This document shows positions 1-11,528 of a DNA stretch of 34,003 nucleotides, one piece after another. Within the stretch, counting starts at the first letter, position 1. The number at the start of each line of letters is the position of its first letter. Under the pieces are notes generated by a model, which did not search any database, was not told where the DNA came from, and worked only from the letters and a program-made list of their open reading frames with translations. The translations under genes were made by a program, and so were the position numbers. Source of the stretch: an uncultured Lachnospiraceae bacterium (lineage in GTDB: Bacteria; Bacillota; Clostridia; Lachnospirales; Lachnospiraceae); contig CAMOYC010000006.1 in assembly GCA_946629665.1 (NCBI GenBank), positions 1 through 34,003 on the forward strand. Direction: 5' to 3'.

Positions 1-1195
1 CCATCTCGCCGGGAGCCATAACCTGTTTTCTTCTGTGCTGCTTTCTCTCGTCATTAAAGTATACGCTGATATAACTGTTCTTGAATACATCTCCTACACG
101 GAAACGAACAGTAAGCAGGTCTGTCATGTTCTCTAAGTGGATGGTGGTAGGTACGGTGTAGCGAGCGCCGTCTACTGCCTTCACTTCGATTACCTTGTCG
201 GATTTCTTCTTTGCAGTGCCATAGCGTTCTTTCACGTATCTGGCTGCGTTGGTTCCTGCTGTGGTTGCTTCCTCGGATACATAGTCAACCAGGTCATGTA
301 CATGGAGTACGTTACCGCAGGCGAAGATACCTTCCACGTTGGTCTCCAGGCTTTCGTCTACTAACGGGCCGTTTGTTACCTGGCTCATCTCAACCTCTGC
401 CTGCTTGGACAGCTCGTTCTCCGGGATCAGACCTACGGAGAGGAGAAGGGTATCACAGTCGTAATGCTCTTCGGTTCCGGGGATGGGCTTTCTGTCCGGG
501 CCTACCTCAGCGATGGTTACGCCAGTCAGACGTTCTTTACCCTCAATGTCGATTACGGTATGGGAGAGCTTCAGCGGGATGTCAAAGTCATCCAGACACT
601 GAACGATATTTCTCTTTAAGCCGCCGGAGTAGGGCATAACCTCTGCGACAACCTGTACATCTGCTCCCTCGAAGGTCATACGTCTTGCCATGATCAGACC
701 GATATCGCCGGATCCTAAGATGACAACCTTCTTGCCGGGCATGTAGCCTTCCATGTTAACGAGTCTCTGGGCAGTACCTGCGGAATAGATTCCTGCGGGA
801 CGGTAGCCGGGGATGTTCAGGGCTCCACGAGGACGCTCACGGCATCCCATAGCCAGAACAACAGCCTTAGCCTGGTACTGTACCATACCTTCGGTACGGT
901 TCATCACTGTGACAACCTTTTCTTTGGAAATGTCAACAACGATGGTATTCAATTTGTAGTCTATGCCAAGCTCTGCTGCCTGATCGATAAAACGCTGTGC
1001 GTACTCAGGTCCTGTGAGCTCTTCTTTAAATGTATGGAGACCGAAACCATTGTGGATACACTGGTTCAGGATTCCGCCGAGACGGTCGTCTCTTTCGATC
1101 ATTAACAGACTGTCGATTCCCTCTTTTTTAGCGGCGATCGCTGCTGCTAATCCGGCAGGGCCTCCACCTACGATTACAACATCATAAGTTTTCAT
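1..1195 (-). CDS. NAD(P)/FAD-dependent oxidoreductase (GlpB-like partner of a GlpA-type dehydrogenase), C-terminus off the window
   Basis: Hand translation of the reverse strand from ATG at 1195 gives MKTYDVVIVGGGPAGLAAAIAAKKEGIDSLLMIERDDRLGGILNQCIHNGFGLHTF..., open to position 1. Rossmann GxGxxG motif. Confidence 0.88.
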   Translation of the reverse strand, partial: MKTYDVVIVGGGPAGLAAAIAAKKEGIDSLLMIERDDRLGGILNQCIHNGFGLHTFKEELTGPEYAQRFIDQAAELGIDYKLNTIVVDISKEKVVTVMNRTEGMVQYQAKAVVLAMGCRERPRGALNIPGYRPAGIYSAGTAQRLVNMEGYMPGKKVVILGSGDIGLIMARRMTFEGADVQVVAEVMPYSGGLKRNIVQCLDDFDIPLKLSHTVIDIEGKERLTGVTIAEVGPDRKPIPGTEEHYDCDTLLLSVGLIPENELSKQAEVEMSQVTNGPLVDESLETNVEGIFACGNVLHVHDLVDYVSEEATTAGTNAARYVKERYGTAKKKSDKVIEVKAVDGARYTVPTTIHLENMTDLLTVRFRVGDVFKNSYISVYFNDERKQHRRKQVMAPGEM

Positions 1196-1221
1196 ATTGA
1201 TTAACCTCACTTTCCCCGATC

Positions 1222-2667
1222 TTATAACTCTTCTTTAATCTTGCCAACGAGAAGCTCAGAGCCTGCTACATTCTTCTTGACCTCTGTCATCGGAATATCA
1301 AGCTCTCTGGAAAGAATCTCCATGGTCTTCGGTGTACAGAAACCTGCCTGGCAGCGGCCCATTCCGGCACGGGTTCTGCGCTTGATCGCATCCATGGATC
1401 TTGCAGGGATCGGACGATGGATCGCATCGACGATCTCGCCTTCTGTAACCATCTCGCAACGGCAGATGATATTACCATAGAGAGGATTCTTCTTGATCAT
1501 CTCATTTCTTTCCTCTAAGGAAAGCTGGTCCATCTTAACGAAACCTTTACGTTTTGCAATAAAATTATCTTTCTTCGGGAAATTATACTTATCCTGGATC
1601 AGGCCCTCGATCATCTCGCCGATTGCCGGTGAGCTGGTCAGACCTGGAGACTCGATACCTGCTGCATCGAAGAATCCGGGAGCATCTGCAACTTCCTCGA
1701 TAATAAACTCATGATTCTCTTCATGGGCACGCAGTCCTGCGAAAGAGGTGATAACCTTGCCCATAGGAAGTACGTCTTTGGTAAGGTAGCTGTGCTGTGC
1801 CTTGTAAACAAGATCGTTGATGATCTCCTGGGTTGTGCTGGTATCTTCCTTGTCCTCCTGGTCTGTAGCGGAAGGTCCTACGAAAAGATTTCCGTGAATG
1901 GTAGGAGCAGTCAGGATACCCTTGCCCATCTTGCCGGGCAACGGGAATACGGTTGCGCTGAAGTAGTCACCCAGCTCATGGTCCATAAGCAGGTACTCGC
2001 CTTTACGAGCGATGATCTTCATCTTCTTCTCGCTTACGAAGTTGTGCATCTTGTCAGCGTAAACGCCGGCTGCATTGACAACAATCTTTGTCTCAAATGT
2101 ACCCTTGTTGGTTACCACTTCGAAATAACCGTCTTTCTTCACGATATCGGTTACTTCCGTCTCAAACTTGAACTCACAGCCGTTTACTGCTGCGTTCTCA
2201 GCGAAAGCTACGTTCATGTTGAAAGGATCTACCAGCCCACCTGTGGGAACATATAATGCTGCTACAGCATTCGGTGTCAGGTTCTTTTCCATGGCAAGAA
2301 GTTCTTCTTTTTCTACGATGCGTACGCCAGGAACTCCGTTGTCAATACCCTGCTGAAGGAGAACATCCAGTTTTCCTCTTTCTTCCGGTACCGTACAAAC
2401 GATCAGGGAACCGTTTTTCTTTACCGGGAAATCCAGTTCCTCTGCGAGCTGATACATAAGCTCGTTGCCGCGGACGTTCATCTTAGCCATGAGAGTACCT
2501 GGCTTACAGTCATATCCGCCGTGAACGATCGCGCTGTTAGCCTTGGATGTTCCGGAACAAACATCGTCGCCTTTCTCGATCACGCACATGTTCACCTGAT
2601 ACTTTGACAGTGCTCTGGCAGTACAGGCACCGGTAACTCCAGCACCAATTACAATAATGTCATACAT
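1222..2667 (-). CDS. GlpA-like anaerobic glycerol-3-phosphate dehydrogenase / FAD oxidoreductase with C-terminal BFD-like [2Fe-2S] domain
   Basis: MYDIIVIGAGVTGACTARALSKY N-terminus (DAO fold); C-terminal ICRCEMVTEGEIVDAI...GMGRCQAGFCTPK typical of Fer2_BFD. Confidence 0.88.
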   Translation of the reverse strand: MYDIIVIGAGVTGACTARALSKYQVNMCVIEKGDDVCSGTSKANSAIVHGGYDCKPGTLMAKMNVRGNELMYQLAEELDFPVKKNGSLIVCTVPEERGKLDVLLQQGIDNGVPGVRIVEKEELLAMEKNLTPNAVAALYVPTGGLVDPFNMNVAFAENAAVNGCEFKFETEVTDIVKKDGYFEVVTNKGTFETKIVVNAAGVYADKMHNFVSEKKMKIIARKGEYLLMDHELGDYFSATVFPLPGKMGKGILTAPTIHGNLFVGPSATDQEDKEDTSTTQEIINDLVYKAQHSYLTKDVLPMGKVITSFAGLRAHEENHEFIIEEVADAPGFFDAAGIESPGLTSSPAIGEMIEGLIQDKYNFPKKDNFIAKRKGFVKMDQLSLEERNEMIKKNPLYGNIICRCEMVTEGEIVDAIHRPIPARSMDAIKRRTRAGMGRCQAGFCTPKTMEILSRELDIPMTEVKKNVAGSELLVGKIKEEL

Positions 2668-2840
2668 ACCTATTCATACCTCCATTTTGTTATAAACGCA
2701 TGAAAATGACCAGCCTTTCGGATGATAATTCTCATTAATTCCATACAGAATCATTTTAACTCATTTTAATGACTATGTAAATTATACACTTTTGCGAAAA
2801 TATCTAATAAAATAGGGTAATTTGCACCAATCCCCTCCAA

Positions 2841-2892
2841 AACAAAAAGGATTACTTTTCCAATTGAGAAAATAATCGAAAAAGTAATCCTT
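2841..2892 (-). terminator. Rho-independent terminator after secY
   Basis: Inverted repeat AAGGATTACTTTT(T)C (2847-2860 / 2878-2892), followed on the minus strand by TTTTTGTTTT. Confidence 0.85.
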
Positions 2893-2902
2893 AATTCTAA
2901 TA

Positions 2903-4216
2903 TTAGTCTGTCAGGAATCCTGAATAATGGCGAACCAGCATCTGGGACTCGATCTGCTTGATTGTCTCGAGAACAACACCGCATACGATGATGATGGATG
3001 TTCCGCCGAAGGAAACATTGGCCCCGAAATATCCGTTAAAGAAGATCGGGATCACTGCTACGATACATAAGCCGATCGCACCGATGAAGATGACATAGTT
3101 CAGGATCGTGGAAAGGTAGTCTACCGTAGGTTTTCCGGGACGGATACCCGGGATGAAACCTCCCTGTTTTTTCATGTTGTTTGCGATCTCGATCGGGTTG
3201 AAGGTGATCGAGGTATAGAAGTATGCAAACAGGACAATGAGCAGCAGGTATACGACCAGACCGATGGAATACTCCCAATGGTCCGGATTACACCACTGTG
3301 ACTGACTCAGGCAGTTGAAGATAAAGCCTGCAGCTCCCTTGGGGTTGGCGCCAAGCAGCTGCTTGATCACAACCGGGAACTGGAGCAGAGAGGAAGCAAA
3401 AATGACCGGAATAACGTTGGCAGTGTTCACCTTGATCGGAAGAACAGAACCCTGACCACCATACTGGTTACGGCCCTGCAGTTTACGGGAATACTGTACC
3501 GGGATCCTGCGCTCCGCATCGTTTAAGATGATGGTAAGAATGATCGTACCGATCACAACGAAAAGGATCACAGCTACCGCGATAACAATACCGCCGATCT
3601 GCTTGCCCTTGACGAACTGCTCGTAAAGATGATAAAAGTCACTTGGCATACGGGAAACAATGTTGATAAGAAGGATGATGGAAATACCGTTTCCGATTCC
3701 CTTCTCTGTGATCTGCTCACCAAACCACATTACAAGGACGGACCCTGCGGTCAGGCACACGATCATCTCAACCATGATCAGGGGGCTCATATCTGTTACG
3801 ACCCCCTGGTTCTTGAAACCGATCGCGATTCCGGCACTCTCGAGCAATGACAGACCGAGAGTGACAAATCTTGTAATGTTGTTCATTTTCTTTCTGCCGT
3901 CCTCGCCGTCGCGGTACATCTCCTCCAGTGCCGGAATGGCAATGGTAAGAAGCTGAATGATGATGGACGCCGTGATGTAAGGCGTTACATTCAGAGCGAA
4001 CAGGGAGAAGTTTTCGAAAGATCCTCCTGTGAAGGAGTTCAGCAGGTTGAAGGAATCTCCCAGCAGGGAATCCAGATACTGCTGAACGGTTGCACTGTCA
4101 ATTCCCGGAACGGGAAGCTGGCAGCCAAGCCTGCAGATCACAAGAATGAACATTGTAAATCCGAGTCTTTCTCTAATATCCTTAACTTTCAGAGCATTTC
4201 TGAGAGTTTCGAACAT
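2903..4216 (-). CDS. secY: Preprotein translocase subunit SecY
   Basis: MFETLRNALKVKDIRERLGFTMFILVICRLGCQLPVPGID..., last gene of the spc cluster. Confidence 0.98.
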   Translation of the reverse strand: MFETLRNALKVKDIRERLGFTMFILVICRLGCQLPVPGIDSATVQQYLDSLLGDSFNLLNSFTGGSFENFSLFALNVTPYITASIIIQLLTIAIPALEEMYRDGEDGRKKMNNITRFVTLGLSLLESAGIAIGFKNQGVVTDMSPLIMVEMIVCLTAGSVLVMWFGEQITEKGIGNGISIILLINIVSRMPSDFYHLYEQFVKGKQIGGIVIAVAVILFVVIGTIILTIILNDAERRIPVQYSRKLQGRNQYGGQGSVLPIKVNTANVIPVIFASSLLQFPVVIKQLLGANPKGAAGFIFNCLSQSQWCNPDHWEYSIGLVVYLLLIVLFAYFYTSITFNPIEIANNMKKQGGFIPGIRPGKPTVDYLSTILNYVIFIGAIGLCIVAVIPIFFNGYFGANVSFGGTSIIIVCGVVLETIKQIESQMLVRHYSGFLTD

Positions 4217-4660
4217 TTATACCACCTCAGCTTTTCCGCCGGCTGCTTCGATCTTGGCTGCAGCACTCTTAGAAAATGCATTCACCTGAACGGTAAGCTT
4301 CTTGCTTAAATCTCCATTTCCAAGAATTTTTACTCCGTCAAAGGAGTTTTTAACCATGCCTGCTTCTCTTAAAAGATCTACAGTTACCACTGTATCAGCA
4401 TCAAATCTTTCCAGCTCGGAAACGTTGATGGAGATGATCTTCTTGGAGTTGATGCATGTGAAGCCTCTCTTAGGAAGTCTTCTGTATAAAGGCATCTGAC
4501 CGCCTTCAAAACCTACTCTGGTGTTACCGCCGGAGCGGGACTTCTGTCCTTTCTGTCCTCTGCCAGCTGTCTTTCCGTTTCCTGATCCATGTCCGCGACC
4601 TACACGAAAAGCATCACTGTGCTTGGAACCTGCAGCAGGACGTAAATTTGATAAATCCAT
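4217..4660 (-). CDS. rplO: 50S ribosomal protein L15
   Basis: MDLSNLRPAAGSKHSDAFRVGRGHGSGNGKTAGRGQKGQKSRSG. Confidence 0.98.
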   Translation of the reverse strand: MDLSNLRPAAGSKHSDAFRVGRGHGSGNGKTAGRGQKGQKSRSGGNTRVGFEGGQMPLYRRLPKRGFTCINSKKIISINVSELERFDADTVVTVDLLREAGMVKNSFDGVKILGNGDLSKKLTVQVNAFSKSAAAKIEAAGGKAEVV

Positions 4661-4683
4661 TATTGGTACCTCCTTATCTGCAA

Positions 4684-4866
4684 CTAGATCTCTTCAACCT
4701 TTACCAAATGTCTTACATGCCAGATCATTCCGCGGATTGCTTCGTTATCAGGCATCTCTACTGTCTTGTTAAGCTTGCGAAGGCCAAGAGCCTCAACAGT
4801 CTTTCTCTGCTTCGGAACGGCACCAATCGGAGACTTAACTAATGTGATTCTTAATTTATCTGCCAT
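4684..4866 (-). CDS. rpmD: 50S ribosomal protein L30
   Basis: [41 protein letters not shown]. Confidence 0.97.
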   Translation of the reverse strand: MADKLRITLVKSPIGAVPKQRKTVEALGLRKLNKTVEMPDNEAIRGMIWHVRHLVKVEEI

Positions 4867-4881
4867 CTTAATTACCTCCTC

Positions 4882-5385
4882 TTACAGCTCATCTACAGAT
4901 TTGCCACGGAGTCTTGCAACTTCCTCAGGAGTCTTCATTGCCTTAAGGCCTTCGATCGTTGCGAGTACCACGTTCTGTTTGTTGTTGGAACCAAGAGCTT
5001 TTGAACGGATATTCTTGTATCCTGCAAGCTCAAGTACAGCACGGGAAGGGCCGCCGGCGATGATACCGGTACCTTCCGGAGATGCTTTCAGCAGAACCTC
5101 GGCAGAACCGAACTTGCCGATGTAGTCGTGAGGAATGGATCCTGTCTCATTGATCGGAACCTTCACGAGCTTCTTTGTTGCATCTTCTTTTCCCTTACGG
5201 ATCGCTTCAGGAATCTCAATAGCCTTACCTAAACCGGCTCCAACATGACCATTCTTGTCACCTACAACTACCAGAGCTGCAAAGCGCATGTTACGTCCGC
5301 CTTTAACAACTTTGGTTACTCGTTTGATGGCTACTACGTTTTCTTCTAATTCTAATTGACTTGCATCAATTAATTCACGCTTCAT
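4882..5385 (-). CDS. rpsE: 30S ribosomal protein S5
   Basis: [43 protein letters not shown]. Confidence 0.98.
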   Translation of the reverse strand: MKRELIDASQLELEENVVAIKRVTKVVKGGRNMRFAALVVVGDKNGHVGAGLGKAIEIPEAIRKGKEDATKKLVKVPINETGSIPHDYIGKFGSAEVLLKASPEGTGIIAGGPSRAVLELAGYKNIRSKALGSNNKQNVVLATIEGLKAMKTPEEVARLRGKSVDEL

Positions 5386-5401
5386 GTCATATCCTCCTTG
5401 T

Positions 5402-5770
5402 TTAGAAATTCAGACCGGCTTCACGGGCTGCATCTGCCAGAGCCTTGATCTTACCCTGGTAAATAAAGCCGCCTCTGTCGAAGACTACTGTCGTGATACC
5501 TTTTTCTACTGCCCTCTTACCGATTACTGTTCCTAAGTGAGCTGCAGCTGCAACATCGTTTGTCTTCTCAAGCTCAGCTTTTACTTCCTTCTGTACGGTG
5601 GAAGCGGAAACGAGTGTGTTGCCGGCAACGTCGTCAATAATCTGGGCGTACATATGCTTGTTACTTCTGAATACTGCTAAACGAGGAGTAGAAGCTGTAC
5701 CGCTGATGCGGTTACGGATTCTTCTGTGTTTTTTAGCACGAACCTCACTTCTGGATTTCTTACGAATCAT
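5402..5770 (-). CDS. rplR: 50S ribosomal protein L18
   Basis: [31 protein letters not shown]...[26 protein letters not shown]. Confidence 0.98.
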   Translation of the reverse strand: MIRKKSRSEVRAKKHRRIRNRISGTASTPRLAVFRSNKHMYAQIIDDVAGNTLVSASTVQKEVKAELEKTNDVAAAAHLGTVIGKRAVEKGITTVVFDRGGFIYQGKIKALADAAREAGLNF

Positions 5771-5785
5771 TTCAACGACCTCCTA

Positions 5786-6325
5786 TTATTTACCAGTCTT
5801 GCCGACTTTACGTCTGATCACTTCATCAGCATACTTGATTCCCTTGCCCTTGTAAGGCTCAGGTCTTCTCTTGTCTCTGATTTCAGCTGCGAACTGTCCA
5901 ACTTTCTGCTTATCGATACCCTTGACAGTGATCTTGTTCTGTCCATCGAGAACTGTCTCGATACCTTCAGGATCAACCATCTCAACAGGATGAGAATATC
6001 CCAAGGAAAGAACGAGGGTCTTGCCCTGCTTCTGTGCTCTGTAACCAACACCGTTGATCTCGAGAACCTTCTCATATCCCTTAGTAACACCTGTTACCAT
6101 GTTAGCGATCAGAGTTCTGGTAAGACCGTGATAGGACTTCATTTTCTTTAAGTCGTTCGGTCTTGTTACGATAACCTGATTATCTTTTACTTCGATGTCC
6201 ATCTCTGTGGGAAGACTCTGGGACAGTGTTCCCTTAGGACCCTTTACAGTCACTACGTTATTCTCTGCCACGTTTACCTCAACGCCTGCAGGAATCTCAA
6301 CTGGTAATTTACCAATTCGTGACAT
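5786..6325 (-). CDS. rplF: 50S ribosomal protein L6
   Basis: [17 protein letters not shown]...[27 protein letters not shown]. Confidence 0.98.
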   Translation of the reverse strand: MSRIGKLPVEIPAGVEVNVAENNVVTVKGPKGTLSQSLPTEMDIEVKDNQVIVTRPNDLKKMKSYHGLTRTLIANMVTGVTKGYEKVLEINGVGYRAQKQGKTLVLSLGYSHPVEMVDPEGIETVLDGQNKITVKGIDKQKVGQFAAEIRDKRRPEPYKGKGIKYADEVIRRKVGKTGK

Positions 6326-6393
6326 ATTGCACCTCCTTAAATTGTCGGAAAAGACTCGCGGGTCTTTTCTGTTTTCAGCAGTTTATTAATCGA

Positions 6394-6795
6394 TTACCAA
6401 ACAAATGCGAGAACTTCGCCGCCAACGTTGAGCTGACGAGCTTCTCTGTCTGTAATGATACCTTTGTTCGTAGAAATGATAGCAACGCCTAATCCGCCGA
6501 GTACCTTGGGAAGGTTCTCTACATCAGCGTACACACGAAGTCCCGGCTTGGAGATTCTCTTCAGACCGGAGATGATCTTCTCATTTTTATCAGCACCGTA
6601 TTTCATAGTAACACGGATTACCGGAAATGCACCGTCTTCAACGACATCATAGCTCTTGATGTATCCTTCTTTGAAAAGGATCTCAGCGATGGCTGTCTTG
6701 ATCTTGGATGCAGGAATATCTACTGTATCATGCTTTGCAGTGTTGGCATTACGGATTCTTGTAAGCATATCTGCAATAGGATCGCTCATTGTCAT
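6394..6795 (-). CDS. rpsH: 30S ribosomal protein S8
   Basis: [33 protein letters not shown]. Confidence 0.98.
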   Translation of the reverse strand: MTMSDPIADMLTRIRNANTAKHDTVDIPASKIKTAIAEILFKEGYIKSYDVVEDGAFPVIRVTMKYGADKNEKIISGLKRISKPGLRVYADVENLPKVLGGLGVAIISTNKGIITDREARQLNVGGEVLAFVW

Positions 6796-6818
6796 TGTAG
6801 TTTGCCTCCTTCCAAATT

Positions 6819-7004
6819 CTACCAGCTTGCTTTTCTGACACCAGGGATCTGGCCCTTGTATGCTAACTCACGGAAGCAAATTCTGCAGATTCCGTATTTT
6901 CTCAGATATGCATGTGGACGACCACAGATTTTGCAGCGGGTATATTCTCTTGAAGAGAATTTCTGCTTGCGCTGCTGTTTGATTTTCATTGCTTTTTTAG
7001 CCAT
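6819..7004 (-). CDS. rpsN: 30S ribosomal protein S14, zinc-binding type Z
   Basis: 61 aa with CKIC...CRIC zinc motif; located between rplE and rpsH. Confidence 0.97.
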   Translation of the reverse strand: MAKKAMKIKQQRKQKFSSREYTRCKICGRPHAYLRKYGICRICFRELAYKGQIPGVRKASW

Positions 7005-7019
7005 TAGAAATCCTCCTAA

Positions 7020-7559
7020 CTATCTTGCGAACGGCATACCGAATAATCTCAGTAATTCACGGGCTTCTTCGTCGGTCTTAGCGGTTGTAACGAACACAAT
7101 GTCCATACCGCGAACCTTCTCTACCTGATCGTAATCGATCTCAGGGAAGATCAGCTGCTCTTTCAGACCGAGAGCATAGTTTCCTCTGCCGTCAAATGCG
7201 TTAGGGTTAACTCCACGGAAGTCACGTACACGAGGAAGAGCAAGGTTGATCAGGCGATCAGCGAACTCATACATCTTGGATGCTCTGAGAGTAGTCTTGC
7301 ATCCGATTGCCATTCCTTCACGTAACTTGAAGTTTGCGACAGACTTCTTAGCCTTTGTGATAACTGCCTTCTGACCGGTGATCTTCTCCATGTCCTTTAC
7401 AGCAGCATCGAGAACCTTGCTGTTCTCCTTGGCATCGCCAACACCCATGTTGACAACGATCTTCTCAAGCTTCGGAATCTGCAGCTCGTTTTTATATCCA
7501 AACTTTTTCATCATGGCAGCTTTAATTTCGCTGTCATACTGTTCTTTGAGTCTACTCAA
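7020..7559 (-). CDS. rplE: 50S ribosomal protein L5
   Basis: [46 protein letters not shown]. Confidence 0.98.
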   Translation of the reverse strand: MSRLKEQYDSEIKAAMMKKFGYKNELQIPKLEKIVVNMGVGDAKENSKVLDAAVKDMEKITGQKAVITKAKKSVANFKLREGMAIGCKTTLRASKMYEFADRLINLALPRVRDFRGVNPNAFDGRGNYALGLKEQLIFPEIDYDQVEKVRGMDIVFVTTAKTDEEARELLRLFGMPFAR

Positions 7560-7578
7560 CTTAGGTCAGCCTCCTCTC

Positions 7579-7887
7579 TTAGTCAATCACTTCGCCTGTT
7601 GCTTTTGCGAAACGAACTTTCTTACCATCAACAAACTTGAAGCCAACGCGAGTAGGCTGTCCCTTGTGAACGAGCATAACATTAGAAACGTCGATCGGAC
7701 CTTCCTGCTGAATGATTCCGCCTGCCTGGTTCTGCATGCTTGGCTTTGTGTGCTTTGTAAGCATGTTAACGCCTTCAACAACAACTCTGTGTTTCTTGAC
7801 ATCAACGGAGAGAACCTTGCCCTCCTTATCAATATCTTTACCGGCAATAACCTTTACCAAATCGTCTTTCTTAATCTTATGAGCCAC
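7579..7887 (-). CDS. rplX: 50S ribosomal protein L24
   Basis: [47 protein letters not shown]. Confidence 0.98.
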   Translation of the reverse strand: MAHKIKKDDLVKVIAGKDIDKEGKVLSVDVKKHRVVVEGVNMLTKHTKPSMQNQAGGIIQQEGPIDVSNVMLVHKGQPTRVGFKFVDGKKVRFAKATGEVID

Positions 7888-7899
7888 GAAAATACCTCC

Positions 7900-8268
7900 T
7901 TATAATACTTCCGGTGCTAAGGAAACAATCTTCATAAATTTCTTTTCACGAAGCTCTCTGGCAACCGGTCCAAAAATACGGGTTCCTACTGGAGTTAAGT
8001 CATCTTTGATGATGACTGCAGCATTTTCGTCGAAACGGATGTAGGATCCGTCTTTGCGGCGTGCGCCCTTAACGGTACGTACCACAACGGCCTTAACTAC
8101 ATCACCTTTTTTAACAACGCCGCCTGGTGTTGCATCTTTAACAGTAGCGACGATGGTATCTCCAATGTTAGCATATCTTCTGGTAGAGCCACCCTTTACA
8201 CGGATACAAAGAAGTTCTTTTGCTCCAGTATTATCAGCAACTCTAAGTCTTGATTCCTGTTGGATCAT
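7900..8268 (-). CDS. rplN: 50S ribosomal protein L14
   Basis: [33 protein letters not shown]. Confidence 0.98.
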   Translation of the reverse strand: MIQQESRLRVADNTGAKELLCIRVKGGSTRRYANIGDTIVATVKDATPGGVVKKGDVVKAVVVRTVKGARRKDGSYIRFDENAAVIIKDDLTPVGTRIFGPVARELREKKFMKIVSLAPEVL

Positions 8269-8291
8269 AACTCTATTCTCCTTCCGTGATA

Positions 8292-8546
8292 TTATTTAGC
8301 TCTCTCGATCACTTCGACAACTCTCCATCTCTTGTCTTTGGATAAAGGTCTTGTCTCCATAACCTTAACACGATCGCCTGTATGGCAGTCGTTATTCTCA
8401 TCATGAGCTTTCAGTTTATATGTTCTTTTTACAATCTTGTTATATAAAGGATGCTTTACGTTATCAGTAACGCTGACAACGATCGTCTTGTCCATCTTAT
8501 CGCTGGTAACGAGACCAACACGAGTCTTTCTCAGATTTCTTTCCAC
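8292..8546 (-). CDS. rpsQ: 30S ribosomal protein S17
   Basis: [44 protein letters not shown]. Confidence 0.98.
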   Translation of the reverse strand: MERNLRKTRVGLVTSDKMDKTIVVSVTDNVKHPLYNKIVKRTYKLKAHDENNDCHTGDRVKVMETRPLSKDKRWRVVEVIERAK

Positions 8547-8566
8547 AGCAAATTCCTCCTTCCCGA

Positions 8567-8770
8567 TTACTCAGCACTCTTCTCGACGATGATACCCTGG
8601 ATTCTTGCAATATTTCTGCGAACTTCCTTGATACGACTGGTGTTGTCTAACTGGTTAGTCGCATTCTGAAATCTCAGGTTAAATAATTCTTTCTTAGCAG
8701 CTACTAATTCATCCTTAAGCTCTGCGACGGATTTTGTTCTTAAATCTTCTACATACTTAGTTACTTTCAC
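8567..8770 (-). CDS. rpmC: 50S ribosomal protein L29 (GTG start at 8770 preferred over 8779)
   Basis: (M)[52 protein letters not shown] Shine-Dalgarno-like element lies in the rplP 3' end just before the GTG at 8770. Confidence 0.93.
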   Translation of the reverse strand: MKVTKYVEDLRTKSVAELKDELVAAKKELFNLRFQNATNQLDNTSRIKEVRRNIARIQGIIVEKSAE

Positions 8771-9191
8771 TGTTATCACCGCCTTCTAAATCTGCTTTGG
8801 AAACGATCTTACATTTTACAGGCAATTTATGCATAGCAAGACGTAACGCTTCTCTTGCTGTCTCCTCAGGTACTCCGGCAACTTCAAACATTACGCGGCC
8901 CGGCTTAACAACTGCTACCCAGTACTCAACGGTACCTTTACCGGAACCCATACGTGTCTCAGCAGGTTTTGCTGTGATAGGCTTGTCGGGGAAGATCTTG
9001 ATCCAAACCTTACCACCACGCTTCATATAACGGGTTAAAGCAACACGGGCTGCCTCAATCTGGTTGGACTTGATCCATGCGGGCTCAGTTGTCACGAGAC
9101 CGTACTCACCGTAAGTGATCTTGTTGCCTCTTGTAGCTTTTCCTCTCATGGAGCCACGGAACTGCTTACGACGTTTTACTCTCTTAGGCAT
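8757..9191 (-). CDS. rplP: 50S ribosomal protein L16
   Basis: [33 protein letters not shown]; start trimmed by two codons from the ORF call. Confidence 0.97.
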   Translation of the reverse strand: MPKRVKRRKQFRGSMRGKATRGNKITYGEYGLVTTEPAWIKSNQIEAARVALTRYMKRGGKVWIKIFPDKPITAKPAETRMGSGKGTVEYWVAVVKPGRVMFEVAGVPEETAREALRLAMHKLPVKCKIVSKADLEGGDNSESN

Positions 9192-9196
9192 TAACA

Positions 9197-9865
9197 TTAT
9201 TTATCGCTCCCTTCCTGTGCTCCCTTAGTCGGAAGAACTTCTCCAAGATAGATCCACACCTTAACACCAACTTTACCGTAAGTTGTGTTAGCCTCTGCGA
9301 ATCCGTAATCAATGTTCGCTCTGAGTGTCTGCAGCGGAATTGTACCCTCGCTGTAGAACTCGGTACGCGCCATATCTGCACCGCCAAGACGACCGGAGCA
9401 CATAGCCTTGATTCCTAAAGCTCCGTTTCTCATGGATCTCTGCATGCAGGACTTCATAGCACGACGGAAGGAAATACGGTTCTCAAGCTGAGCTGCAATG
9501 TTCTCTGCAACAAGCTGAGCGTCTTTATCAACGTCAAATCTCTTGATCTCTTTTACTTCGATGATCACTCTTCTTGCGGATGTGATCTTCTCGATCTCTT
9601 TTCTCAGCACCTCGATCGCGGAACCCTGACGGCCGATCACAACACCGGGTTTTGCTGTGTAGATCACAAGCTTGATGGTGTCAGCTGTACGCTCGATCTC
9701 TGTCTTGGAGATTCCTGCGGTGAATAAGCGCTTCTTGATAAATTTTCTGATTTTATTGTCTTCAACAAGGTAATCTGCAAAGTCTTTTTTCTCTGCGTAC
9801 CATGTGGAATCCCAATCCTTGATGATTCCGACTCTTAAACCATGAGGATTAACTTTCTGTCCCAT
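9197..9865 (-). CDS. rpsC: 30S ribosomal protein S3
   Basis: [36 protein letters not shown] trimmed to the conserved MGQKVNP start. Confidence 0.97.
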   Translation of the reverse strand: MGQKVNPHGLRVGIIKDWDSTWYAEKKDFADYLVEDNKIRKFIKKRLFTAGISKTEIERTADTIKLVIYTAKPGVVIGRQGSAIEVLRKEIEKITSARRVIIEVKEIKRFDVDKDAQLVAENIAAQLENRISFRRAMKSCMQRSMRNGALGIKAMCSGRLGGADMARTEFYSEGTIPLQTLRANIDYGFAEANTTYGKVGVKVWIYLGEVLPTKGAQEGSDK

Positions 9866-9875
9866 TATATCCCTC

Positions 9876-10262
9876 CTATCTCTCGTCAAGAACAACAGTG
9901 ATATGGCACTGTCTCTTCTCAATTCTGTAAGCGCGGCCCTGTGCTCTTGCTCTGATTCTCTTCATTGTAGGTCCCTTGTTTGCGTAACACTCTGCAATGT
10001 AAAGATTCTCTCTGCTCATGCCGTTGTTGTTCTCTGCGTTGGCAATGGCAGACTTCAGAAGCTTACCGATCAGCTCAGAAGCATATCTGGGATTGTACTC
10101 TAAAATTCCTAATGCTGTTTCTACATCTTTGCCTCTGATGGCATCCAGTACGAAACATGCTTTTGTAACAGACACTCCCGCGTAGGAAAGCTTAGCGGAT
10201 GGTCTGGTATCTTTATTGGCATTTCTTTCTCTTTTAATCTGGGATCTATGTCCTTTTGCCAT
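9876..10262 (-). CDS. rplV: 50S ribosomal protein L22
   Basis: Order between rpsS and rpsC; ...[27 protein letters not shown]. Confidence 0.97.
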   Translation of the reverse strand: MAKGHRSQIKRERNANKDTRPSAKLSYAGVSVTKACFVLDAIRGKDVETALGILEYNPRYASELIGKLLKSAIANAENNNGMSRENLYIAECYANKGPTMKRIRARAQGRAYRIEKRQCHITVVLDER

Positions 10263-10288
10263 GGATGAACCCTCCTTTCAGGCGTAAA

Positions 10289-10570
10289 CTATTTCACTCT
10301 GGACTTCTTCTCGTCTTTTCCGTGTCCTCTGTAAGTTCTTGTTGCAACGAACTCTCCTAATTTATGTCCTACCATATCCTCTGTTACGTATACCGGAACA
10401 TGTCTTCTTCCGTCATGTACCGCAAATGTGAGGCCTACGAAGGATGGGAAAATAGTGGAACGACGGGACCAGGTCTTGATCACGCTCTTGTTGCCGGACT
10501 GATTCATCGCATCAACTTTCTTTAATAAACTTTTATCAGCAAATGGTCCTTTTTTCAGTGAACGAGCCAT
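10289..10570 (-). CDS. rpsS: 30S ribosomal protein S19
   Basis: [46 protein letters not shown]. Confidence 0.98.
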   Translation of the reverse strand: MARSLKKGPFADKSLLKKVDAMNQSGNKSVIKTWSRRSTIFPSFVGLTFAVHDGRRHVPVYVTEDMVGHKLGEFVATRTYRGHGKDEKKSRVK

Positions 10571-10585
10571 GAGTTACCTCCTTAA

Positions 10586-11428
10586 TTATTTAACGTTCTT
10601 ACCGTCTCTTCTTCTTACGATCAACTTGTTAGACTGCTTGTTTTTCTTTCTGGTCTTGAGACCTAAAGCAGGCTTGCCCCAAGGTGTTGACGGACCCGGA
10701 CGACCGATGCCGGCCTTTCCTTCTCCACCACCGTGAGGGTGATCATTCGGGTTCATAACGGAACCGCGGACTGTAGGACGGATACCCATGTGACGTTTAC
10801 GTCCTGCCTTACCGATACTGATCAGGTCATGCTCTACATTTCCTACCTGGCCGATGGTTGCACGGCACTGGATCGGAACCATTCTCATCTCGCCGGAAGG
10901 GAGACGCAGTGTAGCGTACTTACCTTCTTTTGCCATGAGCTGTGCGGAGTTACCTGCGGAACGAACCATCTGAGCGCCCTTGCCGGGGAAAAGCTCGATG
11001 TTGTGGATCTCGGTACCAACCGGGATGTTCGCTAACGGGAGGCAGTTTCCGATGTGGATCTCAGCGTCAGGGCCGTTCATGATCGTCTGGCCAACCTCTA
11101 ACTTGTAAGGCGCGATGATGTATGCCTTCTGTCCGTCTGCGTAGCAGATCAGAGCGATGTTAGCGGTTCTGTTCGGATCGTACTCGATACCGATAACTTT
11201 TGCCGGGATACCATCTTTATTTCTTTTGAAATCGATTAATCTGTATTTCTTCTTTGCTCCGCCGCCACGATGTCTAACGGTGATCTTACCCTGGTTGTTG
11301 CGGCCTGAGTGCTTCTTTAAGTTATAGGTCAAGGACTTTTCAGGAGTCTTCTTGGTGATCTCTGAAAAATCAGAACCTGTCATATGTCTTCTGGAAGGTG
11401 TATATGGGTTATATGTTTTGATGCCCAT
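10586..11428 (-). CDS. rplB: 50S ribosomal protein L2
   Basis: [21 protein letters not shown]...[32 protein letters not shown]; start trimmed to MGIK. Confidence 0.97.
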   Translation of the reverse strand: MGIKTYNPYTPSRRHMTGSDFSEITKKTPEKSLTYNLKKHSGRNNQGKITVRHRGGGAKKKYRLIDFKRNKDGIPAKVIGIEYDPNRTANIALICYADGQKAYIIAPYKLEVGQTIMNGPDAEIHIGNCLPLANIPVGTEIHNIELFPGKGAQMVRSAGNSAQLMAKEGKYATLRLPSGEMRMVPIQCRATIGQVGNVEHDLISIGKAGRKRHMGIRPTVRGSVMNPNDHPHGGGEGKAGIGRPGPSTPWGKPALGLKTRKKNKQSNKLIVRRRDGKNVK

Positions 11429-11528
11429 CCCTTTCACTCCTTTCGTTACCGAATATTTATTATCACGCTTTTATGCGTATAGATGTGTCTGTTTCCTGCC
11501 GGTTTCATCCGGTTCTTACTGACTGATC

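Noticed and set aside
2766-2984. 72-aa minus-strand ORF spanning the secY end
   Set aside because: Overlaps secY out of frame and crosses its terminator; no recognisable protein.
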